This document shows, one piece after another, positions 55,606 to 63,557 of a stretch of DNA of 64,000 nucleotides. The notes under the pieces were generated by a model that was not told where the DNA came from, did no database searches, and saw only the letters and a list, made by a program, of their open reading frames with translations. Made by a program: the position numbers and the translations under genes. Each line of letters begins with the position of its first letter. The stretch's first letter is position 1. Origin of the DNA: an uncultured Altererythrobacter sp. (lineage in GTDB: Bacteria > Pseudomonadota > Alphaproteobacteria > Sphingomonadales > Sphingomonadaceae); NCBI GenBank assembly GCA_913055875.1, contig CAJXJY010000001.1, forward strand, positions 434,001-498,000, given 5' to 3'.

Positions 55606-56021
55606 ATTCCCGCTCTCCGCCTTGCGCCCGTTTCGGCGCGCATTGGTATTTCCGTTCGCCATTGCAACCCAGACCCCGTCTCGCCGGCCTTGTCCGACCG
55701 TTCGCCGACCGGCCGAAATCGGGATGGCTTCGCCCTCAGCCGGAATCGCATTCCGGGCTGGTCCCCCGACGACCGATCATGTAGAAGCACTCACCGTCCC
55801 GCTTCGTGCTGCGATCTTGTTAGGACCGCCCCGGCGTGAGTCGCAAGTGGGGAAATTGCAAAAAATCTGAAATATACTTCTTGACAGGCCGCAACCCCGC
55901 AGCCGTGCGTTTAACATTCTGTTTATTATAACTATTCGTTCCGGAAGCCATGCGAATCGCGGGACTTCCTAGGGTTTTTCGAAAGGGCCGTGGCGACACG
56001 GTGCTGTCTTCGCGCCGCAAC
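55606..56021. other. dnaA upstream region without recognisable gene or origin
   Basis: I see no gene in this stretch. The part at 55855-55945 is AT-rich (TGAAATATACTTC, TTCTGTTTATTATAACTATTC) and probably holds the dnaA promoter. I found no TTATCCACA-type DnaA boxes, so an origin here is not supported. A GGGTTTTTCG at about 55972 is not preceded by a convincing stem. Confidence 0.4.
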
Positions 56022-56051
56022 AAAAAGGGCCGGCGCTCGTCGCACCGGCCC
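56022..56051 (-). terminator. Terminator after rpsT
   Basis: On the minus strand GGGCCGG, an 11-nt loop, CCGGCCC and then TTTTTG, beginning 44 bp after the rpsT stop. Confidence 0.85.
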
Positions 56052-56094
56052 GGATCGATTTTCGATGGCGCAAAGACGCCGATCGGGGCGCGAA

Positions 56095-56355
56095 TCAGAG
56101 CGCCGCGATTCGCCTGGAGAGACGCGACATCTTCCGCGAGGCGGTGTTCTTGTGCATCACGCCGCGCGCCACGCCACGCGCCATTTCGGGCTGTGCCGCC
56201 TGCAGCGCTTCGGCCGCCGCCTTCTTGTCGCCGCCTTCGATCGCGGTCTCGACCTTCTTCACGAAGTTGCGGATGCGGCTCATGCGTGCGGTGTTGATGT
56301 CCGCGCGGCGGTTGTTGCGGCGGATGCGCTTCTTGGCTTGCGGCGTATTGGCCAT
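56095..56355 (-). CDS. rpsT: 30S ribosomal protein S20
   Basis: 86-residue small-subunit protein: [60 protein letters not shown] and RLSRRIAAL. Located between dnaA and mutM, as in many alphaproteobacteria. It is monocistronic, with a terminator downstream. Confidence 0.95.
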   Translation of the reverse strand: MANTPQAKKRIRRNNRRADINTARMSRIRNFVKKVETAIEGGDKKAAAEALQAAQPEMARGVARGVMHKNTASRKMSRLSRRIAAL

Positions 56356-56494
56356 GTTCGTTCCCGTTGCGGGTCGCGGCGAGCGACCGGATGCTTGTCT
56401 TGCTGTTTCGGAATTCGGCGGTCGCCCGCCGGAAAGCGGGCCACATAGTGGGGCACCGGCAAATCGTCAAGCGAAACGGAGGAGTCCATCTTTC

Positions 56495-56774
56495 GTGTGG
56501 TCGGGGCGTCCGCCCCTCCCTTGCGGCACCGGCCCACTCCCCCACCCGGAGTCCTTGTTGCGTGCGGGCCGCACGTCCGTGCTTCCCTTGCGGCACCGGC
56601 CCACTCCCCCACCCGGCCACCCCGACCATAGTATCCTATGGGTGGCCGCCGTCCGGGGGAAGCATTCCCCCGGAATCCTTCCTGATCCCGAACGCGGGGC
56701 GTGGGATGGAACAGCCCCGGCGGTGCGATGTCTGCCACGCAGTGACAGGCTCCGTCACCGCCGGAAAACAAACC
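56495..56774. repeat. Modular palindromic repeat cluster (A-A-truncated P-B')
   Basis: The 419-bp gap upstream of rpsT and downstream of mutM holds no gene. Two A modules occur, at 56495-56526 (GGGGC-GTCC-GCCCC) and 56560-56593 (GCAC-GTCC-GTGC), each followed by a P half-arm. P at 56590-56648 loses its right arm after GGGTGGCCG and is replaced by CCGTCCGGGGGAAGCATTCC, CCCGGAATCC and further unique sequence. Inverted B 56716-56774 ends exactly at the mutM stop codon. Confidence 0.88.
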
Positions 56775-57590
56775 CTAGCGCTGGCACCTTGGACAAAACC
56801 ACGTGCTGCGCCCACCCTGGACGAAGCGCCGTATGATCCCGCCGTCCTCGCGCCGGCACGCCTCTCCCTCGCGCCCGTAGACGTCGAAGCGCGTGGCGAA
56901 ATAGCCGAGCTCGCCGTCGGGACGGGCGTAGTCGCGGAGCGAGGATCCGCCGTCCTCGATCGACTGCGTCAGCACCTCGCGGATCGCCGGGACGAGCCGC
57001 TCGAGTGCCGGCTTCGACACCTTGCCGCCTGCCTTGCGCGGATGGATGCGGGCGCGGAACAGCGCCTCGCAGACGTAGATATTGCCGAGCCCGGCGACGA
57101 TGCGCTGGTCGAGCAGGCACAGCTTGATCGCCTGCTTGCGGCCCGCGAGCGCCTGACCGAGATATGCGACGGTCAATTCGGGCCCGAGCGGTTCGGGACC
57201 CATGCCGACGAAGCTCGGCCATGCGTCGATCGCGTCGGTGTCGACCAGGTCGACCCAGCCGAACCGCCGCGGGTCGCACAGCGCGAAGCTGTGGTCCGCG
57301 GTATCGATCACGAAATGATCGTGCCTGTCGGGCTCCTCCGGATCGATCCGCCAGCGCCCGCTCATGCCGAGATGGAAGACGAGGCTGCGCTCGCGGTCGG
57401 TATGGATCAGCCCGAACTTGGCGCGCCGCCCGAGCGAAGTGACGGTGGCGCCGGTCAGCGCTTGCACGAGGTCGGGCGGGAAGGGGCGGCGCATGTCGGG
57501 CCGGTTGACCCGCGCGGCGACGATCCGCTCGCCCTTGAGGAAGCTGGCGAGGCCGCGCACGGTGGTTTCGACTTCGGGGAGCTCGGGCAT
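56775..57590 (-). CDS. mutM: Formamidopyrimidine-DNA glycosylase
   Basis: 271-residue glycosylase/AP lyase that removes 8-oxoguanine. The catalytic N-terminus MPELPEVETTVRGL has Pro2 and Glu3, LGMSGRW and KLCLLDQRIVAGLGNIYVCE follow, and the C-terminus is VQGGRSTWFCPRCQR. The zinc finger is atypical: the first pair reads ACRRED, so the second of the four usual cysteines is replaced by Glu, while CPRC remains. Repeat B modules abut the gene on both sides with no spacing; the ribosome-binding site falls inside the upstream repeat (ggaaaacaaATG). Confidence 0.93.
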   Translation of the reverse strand: MPELPEVETTVRGLASFLKGERIVAARVNRPDMRRPFPPDLVQALTGATVTSLGRRAKFGLIHTDRERSLVFHLGMSGRWRIDPEEPDRHDHFVIDTADHSFALCDPRRFGWVDLVDTDAIDAWPSFVGMGPEPLGPELTVAYLGQALAGRKQAIKLCLLDQRIVAGLGNIYVCEALFRARIHPRKAGGKVSKPALERLVPAIREVLTQSIEDGGSSLRDYARPDGELGYFATRFDVYGREGEACRREDGGIIRRFVQGGRSTWFCPRCQR

Positions 57591-57841
57591 TTGTTTTCCG
57601 GCGGCTGGAGATGCGTCGCGTGTGGCTATGTCAGACCGCCGGGTGCGGCACCAGCCCACTCCCCCACCCGGCCACCCATAGGATACTATAGTCGGGGTGG
57701 CCGGGTGGGGGAGTGGGCTGGTGCCGCAAGGACCAGACGGAGGTCTGGTCCGCACGCAACGAAAGACTCCGGGTGGGGGCGTGGGATGGAACAGCCAAGG
57801 GAAGCACGGAGGTGCTTCCCGCACGCAACGAACACTCTCCC
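57591..57841. repeat. Modular palindromic repeat cluster (B-P-A'-A')
   Basis: Fills the divergent mutM-ubiE region. B 57591-57643 begins right at the mutM start codon. P 57645-57727 (83 bp) is in the opposite central orientation (CCCATAGGATACTATAGTCG). Inverted A 57724-57757 has hairpin GGACCAGAC-GGAG-GTCTGGTCC. A second inverted A 57795-57826 has GGGAAGCAC-GGAG-GTGCTTCCC. The promoters of both genes must lie in or between these modules. Confidence 0.9.
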
Positions 57842-57887
57842 CAAGTCCGAATAGACGCCACCTGACTCTTTCCCTAAGGCGCGCAGC

Positions 57888-58619
57888 ATGAGCGACAAGG
57901 TATCCTTCGGCTACGAACAGGTCTCTCCCGAGGAGAAGACCGAGCGCGTCGGCGCGGTGTTTTCGAGCGTGGCGGCGAGATACGACATCATGAACGACGC
58001 GATGTCTGGCGGGATGCACCGGTTGTGGAAGGACCGCTTCGTACGCCGGGTCAAGCCGCAGCCGGGCGAAGCGGTGCTCGACATGGCGGGCGGCACCGGC
58101 GACATTGCCTTCCGCATGGCCGCGCGCGGGGCCGAGGTGACGGTCGCCGATATCAACCAGGACATGCTCGATGTCGGAATCGAACGCGCCATGGAGCGCG
58201 GAATAGACGGGCTCTCTTGGTCTTGTCAGAACGCCGAGGAGTTGACCTATCCGCGCGGCACCTTCGACGCCTACACGATCGTGTTCGGGATCAGGAACGT
58301 CACGCATATCGCCAGGGCGCTGGCCGAGGCGCACCGCGTTCTGAAACATGGCGGGCGGTTCTACTGCATGGAATTCTCGACCACCCAATGGCCGGGCTTC
58401 AAGCAGGTCTACGATCTCTATTCGCACCGGCTGATGCCGAAAATGGGCAAGGTCATCGCGCAGGATGAGGACAGCTATCGCTACCTCGCCGAATCGATCC
58501 GGCGCTTCCCGAAGATGGAAGATTTCGAGGCGATGATCCGTCAGGCGGGCTTCGCGAATACGCGGGTCGAACCGATCCTGGGCGGAGCGGTCGCGATCCA
58601 TTCGGGGTGGAAGATATGA
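57888..58619 (+). CDS. ubiE: Ubiquinone/menaquinone biosynthesis C-methyltransferase UbiE
   Basis: 243-residue methyltransferase for the C-methylation step of ubiquinone synthesis. VSFGYEQVSPEEKTERVGAV, FSSVAARYDIMNDAMSGGMH, SAM motif VLDMAGGTGDIAFRMA, FGIRNVTHIARALAEAHRVL, and FCMEF-type YCMEFSTTQWPGFKQVYDLY are typical. Followed 85 bp on by ubiB, of the same pathway. Confidence 0.95.
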   Translation: MSDKVSFGYEQVSPEEKTERVGAVFSSVAARYDIMNDAMSGGMHRLWKDRFVRRVKPQPGEAVLDMAGGTGDIAFRMAARGAEVTVADINQDMLDVGIERAMERGIDGLSWSCQNAEELTYPRGTFDAYTIVFGIRNVTHIARALAEAHRVLKHGGRFYCMEFSTTQWPGFKQVYDLYSHRLMPKMGKVIAQDEDSYRYLAESIRRFPKMEDFEAMIRQAGFANTRVEPILGGAVAIHSGWKI

Positions 58620-58694
58620 GCTCCCGCGAAGGCGGGAGCCTCAGGCCACTGGCGTCCGGCATGGGGCCTGAGGTCCCCGCCTTCGCGGGGACTC
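58619..58694. repeat. GCGAAGGCGGG-type inverted repeat between ubiE and ubiB
   Basis: CTCCCGCGAAGGCGGGAGCC, TCAGGCC faces GGCCTGAGGTCCCCGCCTTC, GCGGGGAC; each half is also a small hairpin. It occupies the whole gap between the genes. Confidence 0.75.
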
Positions 58695-58704
58695 GGAACC
58701 GTTA

Positions 58705-60261
58705 ATGCCCCGTCCCCGCACCCACATCTGGCGGTTGCTCAAATGGGGCCGCACGCTTGCACGGCACGGGGCCTTGCGCGGGATCGAGAACGATCCCAAC
58801 ACGCCGCCGCAGGTCAAGCGCCTTGCGCGTATCGCACGCTTCGGCGCGCGCCAGCCGCTCACGCCCGACTATGCCGCGGCGTTCCAGGATATCGGCCCCG
58901 CCGCGATCAAGCTCGGCCAGTCGCTCGCGACCCGGCCCGACCTTGTTGGCGAGGAGGCGGCGCGCAACCTGCTCAGCCTGCAGGACGCGCTTCCGCCGGT
59001 GCCGTTCGACGAGATTCGCCGCTCGATGGAGGCGGCATTCGACCAGCCGCTCGACATGCTGTTCGCCGAGATCGATCCCGAGCCGGTCGGTTCGGCTTCG
59101 ATCGCGCAGGTCCATCGCGCGGTCACCACCGAGGGGCGGCAGGTCGCGATCAAGGTGCTGCGCCCCGGCATCCGCGAACGCTTCGCGCGCGACATCGCCA
59201 CCTACGAATGGGCCGCGGCGCATCTCGAGGCGCTCGGCGGCGAGGCGGCACGTCTGCGCCCGCGGCTGACGATCGCCAATTTCAAGCGCTGGACCAATAG
59301 CGAGCTCGACCTGCGGCGCGAGGCGGCCGCGGCGAGCGAGCTGGCCGAAGCGATGCACGCGGTGCCCTTCTATTGCATCCCCGATATCGACTGGGATCGC
59401 ACCAACGGCCGGGTGATGACGGTCGAGTGGGTCGACGGGATCAAGATTTCCAAGCGCGAGGAGCTGGTCGCGGCGGGGCACGACCTGCCCGAGCTGGCGA
59501 AGCGGCTGGTGCTCGCTTTCCTGCAGCAGGCGATCAGCGCCGGCTTCTTCCACGCCGACATGCATCAGGGGAACCTGTTCGTGCAGCGCGACGGGACGAT
59601 CGTCGCGATCGATTTCGGCATCATGGGCCGGATCGACCGCCGTGCGCGCGCATGGCTGGCGGAAATCCTCTACGGATTGACCACGGGCAATTACCGCCGC
59701 GTCGCCGAAATCCACTTCGAGGCGCAATACGTGCCGAGCTACCATTCGGTCGACGAATTCGCGACCGCCCTGCGCGCGGTCGGAGAGCCGATGCGCGGCA
59801 AGCCGGTGAGCGAACTCAGCGTCGGGCAGATGCTCGACGGGCTGTTCGCGATCACGCGCGATTTCGACATGCAGACCCAGCCGCACCTTTTGCTGCTGCA
59901 GAAGACCATGGTGATGGTCGAGGGCATCGCGACCCAGCTCGATCCCGAGATCAACATGTGGGATGTCTCCGCGCCCTATGTCCGCGAATGGATCCGCGAC
60001 GAGCTCGGCCCCGAGGCGGCGCTCGCCGACCGCATCCGCGAGGACGCCGAGACGCTGCTGCGGATTCCCGACCTCGTGCGCCGGATCGAGGACCGCTTCC
60101 CGCCCAAGGGCGGTGCCCCCGAACCGCCGCCGCTGCCGGAGATCGAACCGATGTGGGAGAAGCGCGAGCGCGAGGGCCGCGGCTGGCTGGGGTACGTCCT
60201 GTCGGCGGCGCTCGGCGGGGCGGCGGTCGCCGGCGCGCTGGCGCTGGGGTGGATCGGGTAG
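58705..60261 (+). CDS. ubiB: 2-polyprenylphenol 6-hydroxylase accessory kinase UbiB
   Basis: 518-residue atypical kinase/ATPase of the ABC1/ADCK (UbiB) family, supporting the coenzyme Q biosynthetic complex. The KxGQ motif is IKLGQSLATRPDL near residue 68; VGSASIAQVHRAVTTEGRQV is the Ala-rich nucleotide loop; FHADMHQGNLFV and AIDFGIMGR are the catalytic and metal motifs. A C-terminal hydrophobic helix (VLSAALGGAAVAGALALGW) anchors it to the membrane. Probably in one transcript with ubiE. Confidence 0.94.
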   Translation: MPRPRTHIWRLLKWGRTLARHGALRGIENDPNTPPQVKRLARIARFGARQPLTPDYAAAFQDIGPAAIKLGQSLATRPDLVGEEAARNLLSLQDALPPVPFDEIRRSMEAAFDQPLDMLFAEIDPEPVGSASIAQVHRAVTTEGRQVAIKVLRPGIRERFARDIATYEWAAAHLEALGGEAARLRPRLTIANFKRWTNSELDLRREAAAASELAEAMHAVPFYCIPDIDWDRTNGRVMTVEWVDGIKISKREELVAAGHDLPELAKRLVLAFLQQAISAGFFHADMHQGNLFVQRDGTIVAIDFGIMGRIDRRARAWLAEILYGLTTGNYRRVAEIHFEAQYVPSYHSVDEFATALRAVGEPMRGKPVSELSVGQMLDGLFAITRDFDMQTQPHLLLLQKTMVMVEGIATQLDPEINMWDVSAPYVREWIRDELGPEAALADRIREDAETLLRIPDLVRRIEDRFPPKGGAPEPPPLPEIEPMWEKREREGRGWLGYVLSAALGGAAVAGALALGWIG

Positions 60262-60303
60262 AGGTGGTTTCGGGTTTGCTGGAAGCCGGGCCAGCCTGAG
60301 TCT

Positions 60304-60482
60304 TGTTTTCCGGCGGTGACGAAACCTGTCGCTGCTTGGCAGGGATCCGACCGCCGGGGCGGCACCAGCCCACTCCCCCGCCCTTCCACCCCGACTTTAG
60401 TATCCTAAGGGTGGAAGGGCGGGGGAGTGGGCTGGTGCCGCAAGCTCATGACGGAGGTCATGAGCGCACCGAACAAGGACTC
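60304..60482. repeat. Modular palindromic repeat cluster (B-P-A')
   Basis: Part of the 418-bp convergent gap after ubiB. B 60304-60358; P 60359-60441, 83 bp; inverted A 60439-60469 with hairpin GCTCATGAC-GGAG-GTCATGAGC. In this P copy the inner arm CCCCCACCCGGCCACC has become CCCCCGCCCTTCCACC and the opposite arm has changed to GGTGGAAGGGCGGGGG, so pairing is preserved despite three substitutions per arm. Confidence 0.9.
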
Positions 60483-60554
60483 GGGCCGGTCCCGGAACTG
60501 TTTCAGATTGACGGAAACAGAGCCAAAGGCCCAACCCGACCAAGCGTGCCCAAT

Positions 60555-60647
60555 CCGTCATGCTGAACTTGTTTCAGCATCCATCTCTCCCCCTGCACCC
60601 TCCGCGGCGGAGGCGAAATGGATCCTGAAACAAGTTCAGGATGACGG
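60555..60647. repeat. CGTCATGCTGAA-type inverted repeat
   Basis: CCGTCATGCTGAACTTGTTT, CAGCATCCAT faces ATGGATCCTGAAACAAGTTC, AGGATGACGG. It is another dispersed type with one copy in the window, between ubiB and the DUF4345-like gene. Confidence 0.8.
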
Positions 60648-60679
60648 TTCAATCTAACCGGGCTTAGGGCTGGCAGCCC

Positions 60680-61063
60680 TCACGTCTGCGGGTGCGGCAG
60701 CACGCGGCTCGCGATCAGCAGGACCACCACCGTCACGCCCTCGACCAGCATCGGTTGCCAGAACCCGTCCCACGGCCCGTCGACGATCACGCCCACGATC
60801 CTCCCGGTCAGTGCCAGCGCCATCAGCCCGGCGGGTACCAGCAGCAGGTCGCCATTACGGCGCCAAGCGCCGACCATCATCGTGACCGCGGCGACCACGA
60901 AGAAGGCGGTCATGTCCGCGCGCATGGTGGCGAGGCCCTGATTGCCGTCGGAGGCCAAGCCGAAATCGGCGCCCGATGCCGCCGGGTCGACCAGGAAGCC
61001 GATGCCCAGGACCAGAAACATGATGCCGCCGAGAAATATCAGCGCAGTGAGCAGCAATCGCAT
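60680..61063 (-). CDS. Small membrane protein, DUF4345-like
   Basis: 127 residues with four hydrophobic segments: LLLTALIFLGGIMFLVLGIG, AFFVVAAVTMMVGAW, LLLVPAGLMALALTGRIVGV and VEGVTVVVLLIASRVL. The N-terminal helix followed by DPAASGADFGL and RADMTAF resembles DUF4345 proteins. Function unknown. Confidence 0.7.
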   Translation of the reverse strand: MRLLLTALIFLGGIMFLVLGIGFLVDPAASGADFGLASDGNQGLATMRADMTAFFVVAAVTMMVGAWRRNGDLLLVPAGLMALALTGRIVGVIVDGPWDGFWQPMLVEGVTVVVLLIASRVLPHPQT

Positions 61064-61183
61064 TGGTGTTCTCCCCTCCGGATCGTGCGTTAACAGCCGT
61101 TAGCCACGTCCCGCCAGACAAAATTACCCTTCGCAATGCAGGGGTAGCGCGGGATAGCACGTGTGGTTAACCTCGCGCGCACC

Positions 61184-61255
61184 ATGAGATCGGGGAAAGC
61201 CACCATGCCGTCGCATCATCGAAACGCCGCGGACGAGCGGGGAAGCCCCGCGTGA
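61184..61255 (+). CDS. Possible 23-codon leader ORF coupled to coaBC
   Basis: ATG AGA TCG opens a short frame (MRSGKATMPSHHRNAADERG and SPA) whose TGA overlaps the GTG start of coaBC in a GTGA arrangement. No clear ribosome-binding site precedes it. It could couple translation of coaBC or be chance. Confidence 0.25.
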   Translation: MRSGKATMPSHHRNAADERGSPA

Positions 61256-62895
61256 GCGAGCAACCCGAATCCGGGTCCTCCCCGCGCATCCTGCTCGTCG
61301 TCGGCGGCGGCATCGCCGCGTACAAGTCGTGCGAGCTGGTGCGGCTGATCCGCAAGGGCGGCGGCGAGGTCACCTGCGTGGTGACCGATGGCGGGCAGCA
61401 GTTCGTCACCCCGATGGCGCTCGCCGCGCTGAGCGAGAACCAGGTCTACACCTCGCTGTGGGACCTCAAGAACGAAGCCGAGATGGGCCATATCCAGCTC
61501 AGCCGCGAGGCCGATCTGGTGGTGGTGTGCCCCGCAACGGCCGACCTGCTCGCCAAGATGGCGGCGGGGATCGCCGACGATCTCGCCACCACGCTGATCC
61601 TCGCCACCGACAAGCCGGTGATGGCGGTGCCGGCGATGAACGTGCGCATGTGGCAGCACGAGGCGACGCAGCGCAACGTGCACTGGCTGCGCAAGGCCGG
61701 CGTCGAGGTGGTCGATCCCGACAGCGGGCCGATGGCCTGCGGCGAATTCGGCCCCGGCCGCCTGCCCGATCCGGAAGTGATCTGGGCCGAGATCGCCGCG
61801 CACTTCGGCATCGCCGCCGATTGCGAACCGCAGCCCGACGCCGGCTCGGTCGAAGCGCTGGAGCCGGAACCCGAGCACAGATCGGGCGGCCTCGGCGGAT
61901 TGCTGTCCTCGCTCATTCCGCGCTCGACGCCCAAGCGCAGCGTCGAGGAGATCGAGGCGCAGTGGGACGACCTGCCCGAGCCCGGGGAGGCCGACGAGAC
62001 CGTCCTGCCCGACGAGGCGCTGCCCGATCCGGCTACCGGCGCGGGCCCGCTGCTCGCGAGCAAGGGCAAGGCTGCCTCGGCGCCGCCGACCGATCCGGAA
62101 GCGATGAACCACACCGTCTCGACCGGCGCCGGCGATGCGGCGCCCGAACCGATCGACGGCGACGACCGCCCGGTCTCGGTCGAACAGCCGGACCCGTTGG
62201 CCGGGCAGCCCGAATTCGACGAAAACCCCGAGCACCGCCCGCTCTACGGCAAGCACGTGCTGGTCACCGCGGGGCCGACTCACGAGCCGATCGACCCGGT
62301 GCGCTATCTCGCCAACCGTTCCTCCGGGCGTCAGGGATTCGAGATCGCCGCCGCCGCCGCCGCGGCGGGGGCGCGGGTGACGCTGGTCGCCGGGCCGGTG
62401 CATCTGGAGACGCCTCACGGAGTCGACCGTATCGACGTCGAATCGGCGCGCGAAATGGCCGATGCTGTGAAGAAGGCGCTGCCCGCCGATATCGGCATCA
62501 TGGTCGCAGCGGTGGCCGACTGGCGCAGCAAGGAAGTATCGGGCAGCAAGATGAAGAAGCGCGGCTCGGCTCCGCCCGCGCTGTTGCTGACCGAAAACCC
62601 CGACATCCTCACCAATGTCGCGGGCGGCAACAAGCGGCCGGGCCTGCTGATCGGCTTCGCGGCGGAAACCGAGGACGTGGTCGAGAACGCCAAGGCCAAG
62701 CGCAAGCGCAAGGGCGTCGACTGGATCGTCGCCAACGACGTCTCGGGGGACGTGATGGGCGGCGGCAACAACGCGGTCCACATAGTGCGGGAAAAGGATG
62801 TCGAGAGCCTCGACGAGATGCCCAAGTCCGAGGTAGCGCGCGCGCTGATCGAGCGTGTTGTCGAGGAGCTGGGCGAGGATGCCGACACCGACTGA
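61252..62895 (+). CDS. coaBC: Bifunctional phosphopantothenoylcysteine decarboxylase / phosphopantothenate-cysteine ligase
   Basis: Two steps of coenzyme A synthesis. The CoaC flavoprotein domain ([28 protein letters not shown] near residue 125; active-site cysteine in [16 protein letters not shown] near residue 163) is followed at about 195-330 by an unusual acidic, low-complexity insertion ([20 protein letters not shown]). The CoaB domain begins at about 334 ([33 protein letters not shown]). At 547 residues it is about 140 longer than usual. The start is a GTG. It overlaps dut by 17 bp. Confidence 0.93.
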   Translation: MSEQPESGSSPRILLVVGGGIAAYKSCELVRLIRKGGGEVTCVVTDGGQQFVTPMALAALSENQVYTSLWDLKNEAEMGHIQLSREADLVVVCPATADLLAKMAAGIADDLATTLILATDKPVMAVPAMNVRMWQHEATQRNVHWLRKAGVEVVDPDSGPMACGEFGPGRLPDPEVIWAEIAAHFGIAADCEPQPDAGSVEALEPEPEHRSGGLGGLLSSLIPRSTPKRSVEEIEAQWDDLPEPGEADETVLPDEALPDPATGAGPLLASKGKAASAPPTDPEAMNHTVSTGAGDAAPEPIDGDDRPVSVEQPDPLAGQPEFDENPEHRPLYGKHVLVTAGPTHEPIDPVRYLANRSSGRQGFEIAAAAAAAGARVTLVAGPVHLETPHGVDRIDVESAREMADAVKKALPADIGIMVAAVADWRSKEVSGSKMKKRGSAPPALLLTENPDILTNVAGGNKRPGLLIGFAAETEDVVENAKAKRKRKGVDWIVANDVSGDVMGGGNNAVHIVREKDVESLDEMPKSEVARALIERVVEELGEDADTD

Positions 62896-63349
62896 GTCCG
62901 TTGGAGTGGAAGTAAAGCGGCTGCCGCATGGCGAAGGGCTGGACCTGCCGCGCTACGCCACCGATGGCGCCGCGGGGATGGATGTCGTCTCTGCCGAGGA
63001 CGTGACGCTCGCGCCGGGTGCTCGCCAAGCGGTGGCGACGGGCCTCGCGCTCGCCATTCCGCCCGGCTACGAGATCCAGGTCCGCCCGCGTTCGGGGCTC
63101 GCGCTCAAGCACGGCATCACCGTGCCCAACACGCCCGGCACGATCGATTCGGACTATCGCGGCGAGCTCAAGGTGATCCTGATCAATCACGGCACCGAGC
63201 CGTTCCCGATCGCGCGCGGCGACCGGATCGCGCAGCTGGTGCTGGCTCCGGTGGTGCAGGCGGCGTGGAAAGAGGTCGAGGACCTCGACGCCACCGAGCG
63301 CGGTGCGGGCGGTTTCGGTTCGACCGGCGGGCACGAGCGGCTAGGCTAG
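62879..63349 (+). CDS. dut: dUTP diphosphatase
   Basis: 156-residue trimeric dUTPase that prevents uracil incorporation and supplies dUMP. The five motifs are readable: [60 protein letters not shown] and the C-terminal [12 protein letters not shown]. It overlaps the coaBC end, as is common in alphaproteobacteria. Confidence 0.95.
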   Translation: MPTPTESVGVEVKRLPHGEGLDLPRYATDGAAGMDVVSAEDVTLAPGARQAVATGLALAIPPGYEIQVRPRSGLALKHGITVPNTPGTIDSDYRGELKVILINHGTEPFPIARGDRIAQLVLAPVVQAAWKEVEDLDATERGAGGFGSTGGHERLG

Positions 63350-63356
63350 AGTCATA

Positions 63357-63480
63357 TTTCAGCTTCGCTGATGCGGCACCGGCCCGCTCCCCCACCCGGC
63401 CACCCCGACCATAGTATCCTATGGGTGGCCGGGTGGGGGAGCGGGCCGGTGCCGCTGTCGTTTCAGCTCTGCTGAAACAA
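63357..63480. repeat. P palindrome flanked by CAGC-type hairpins
   Basis: TTTCAGCTTCGCTGA at 63358 and TTTCAGCTCTGCTGAAA at 63461-63477 enclose an 83-bp P copy at 63373-63455, without A or B modules. It separates dut from the convergent membrane-protein gene. A GGGTGGCGCTCC-type inverted repeat (63495-63540, GGGTGGCGCTCC facing GGAGCGCCACCC) follows. Confidence 0.85.
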
Positions 63481-63557
63481 TGACTTACCCCGCGAGGGGT
63501 GGCGCTCCGGTAGGCTTTGGGATGGAGCGCCACCCGGGGCAACCCGTAGGTCGCCCC

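Noticed and set aside
55606-56094. Replication origin next to dnaA
   Set aside because: No TTATCCACA-like DnaA boxes or clustered AT-rich 13-mers found; in many alphaproteobacteria the origin is not beside dnaA.
38899-63480. CRISPR array or integron attC sites as an explanation of the palindromes
   Set aside because: The modules are dispersed, not regularly spaced, and have no spacers, Cas genes, integrase or attI; the genes between them are core genes.
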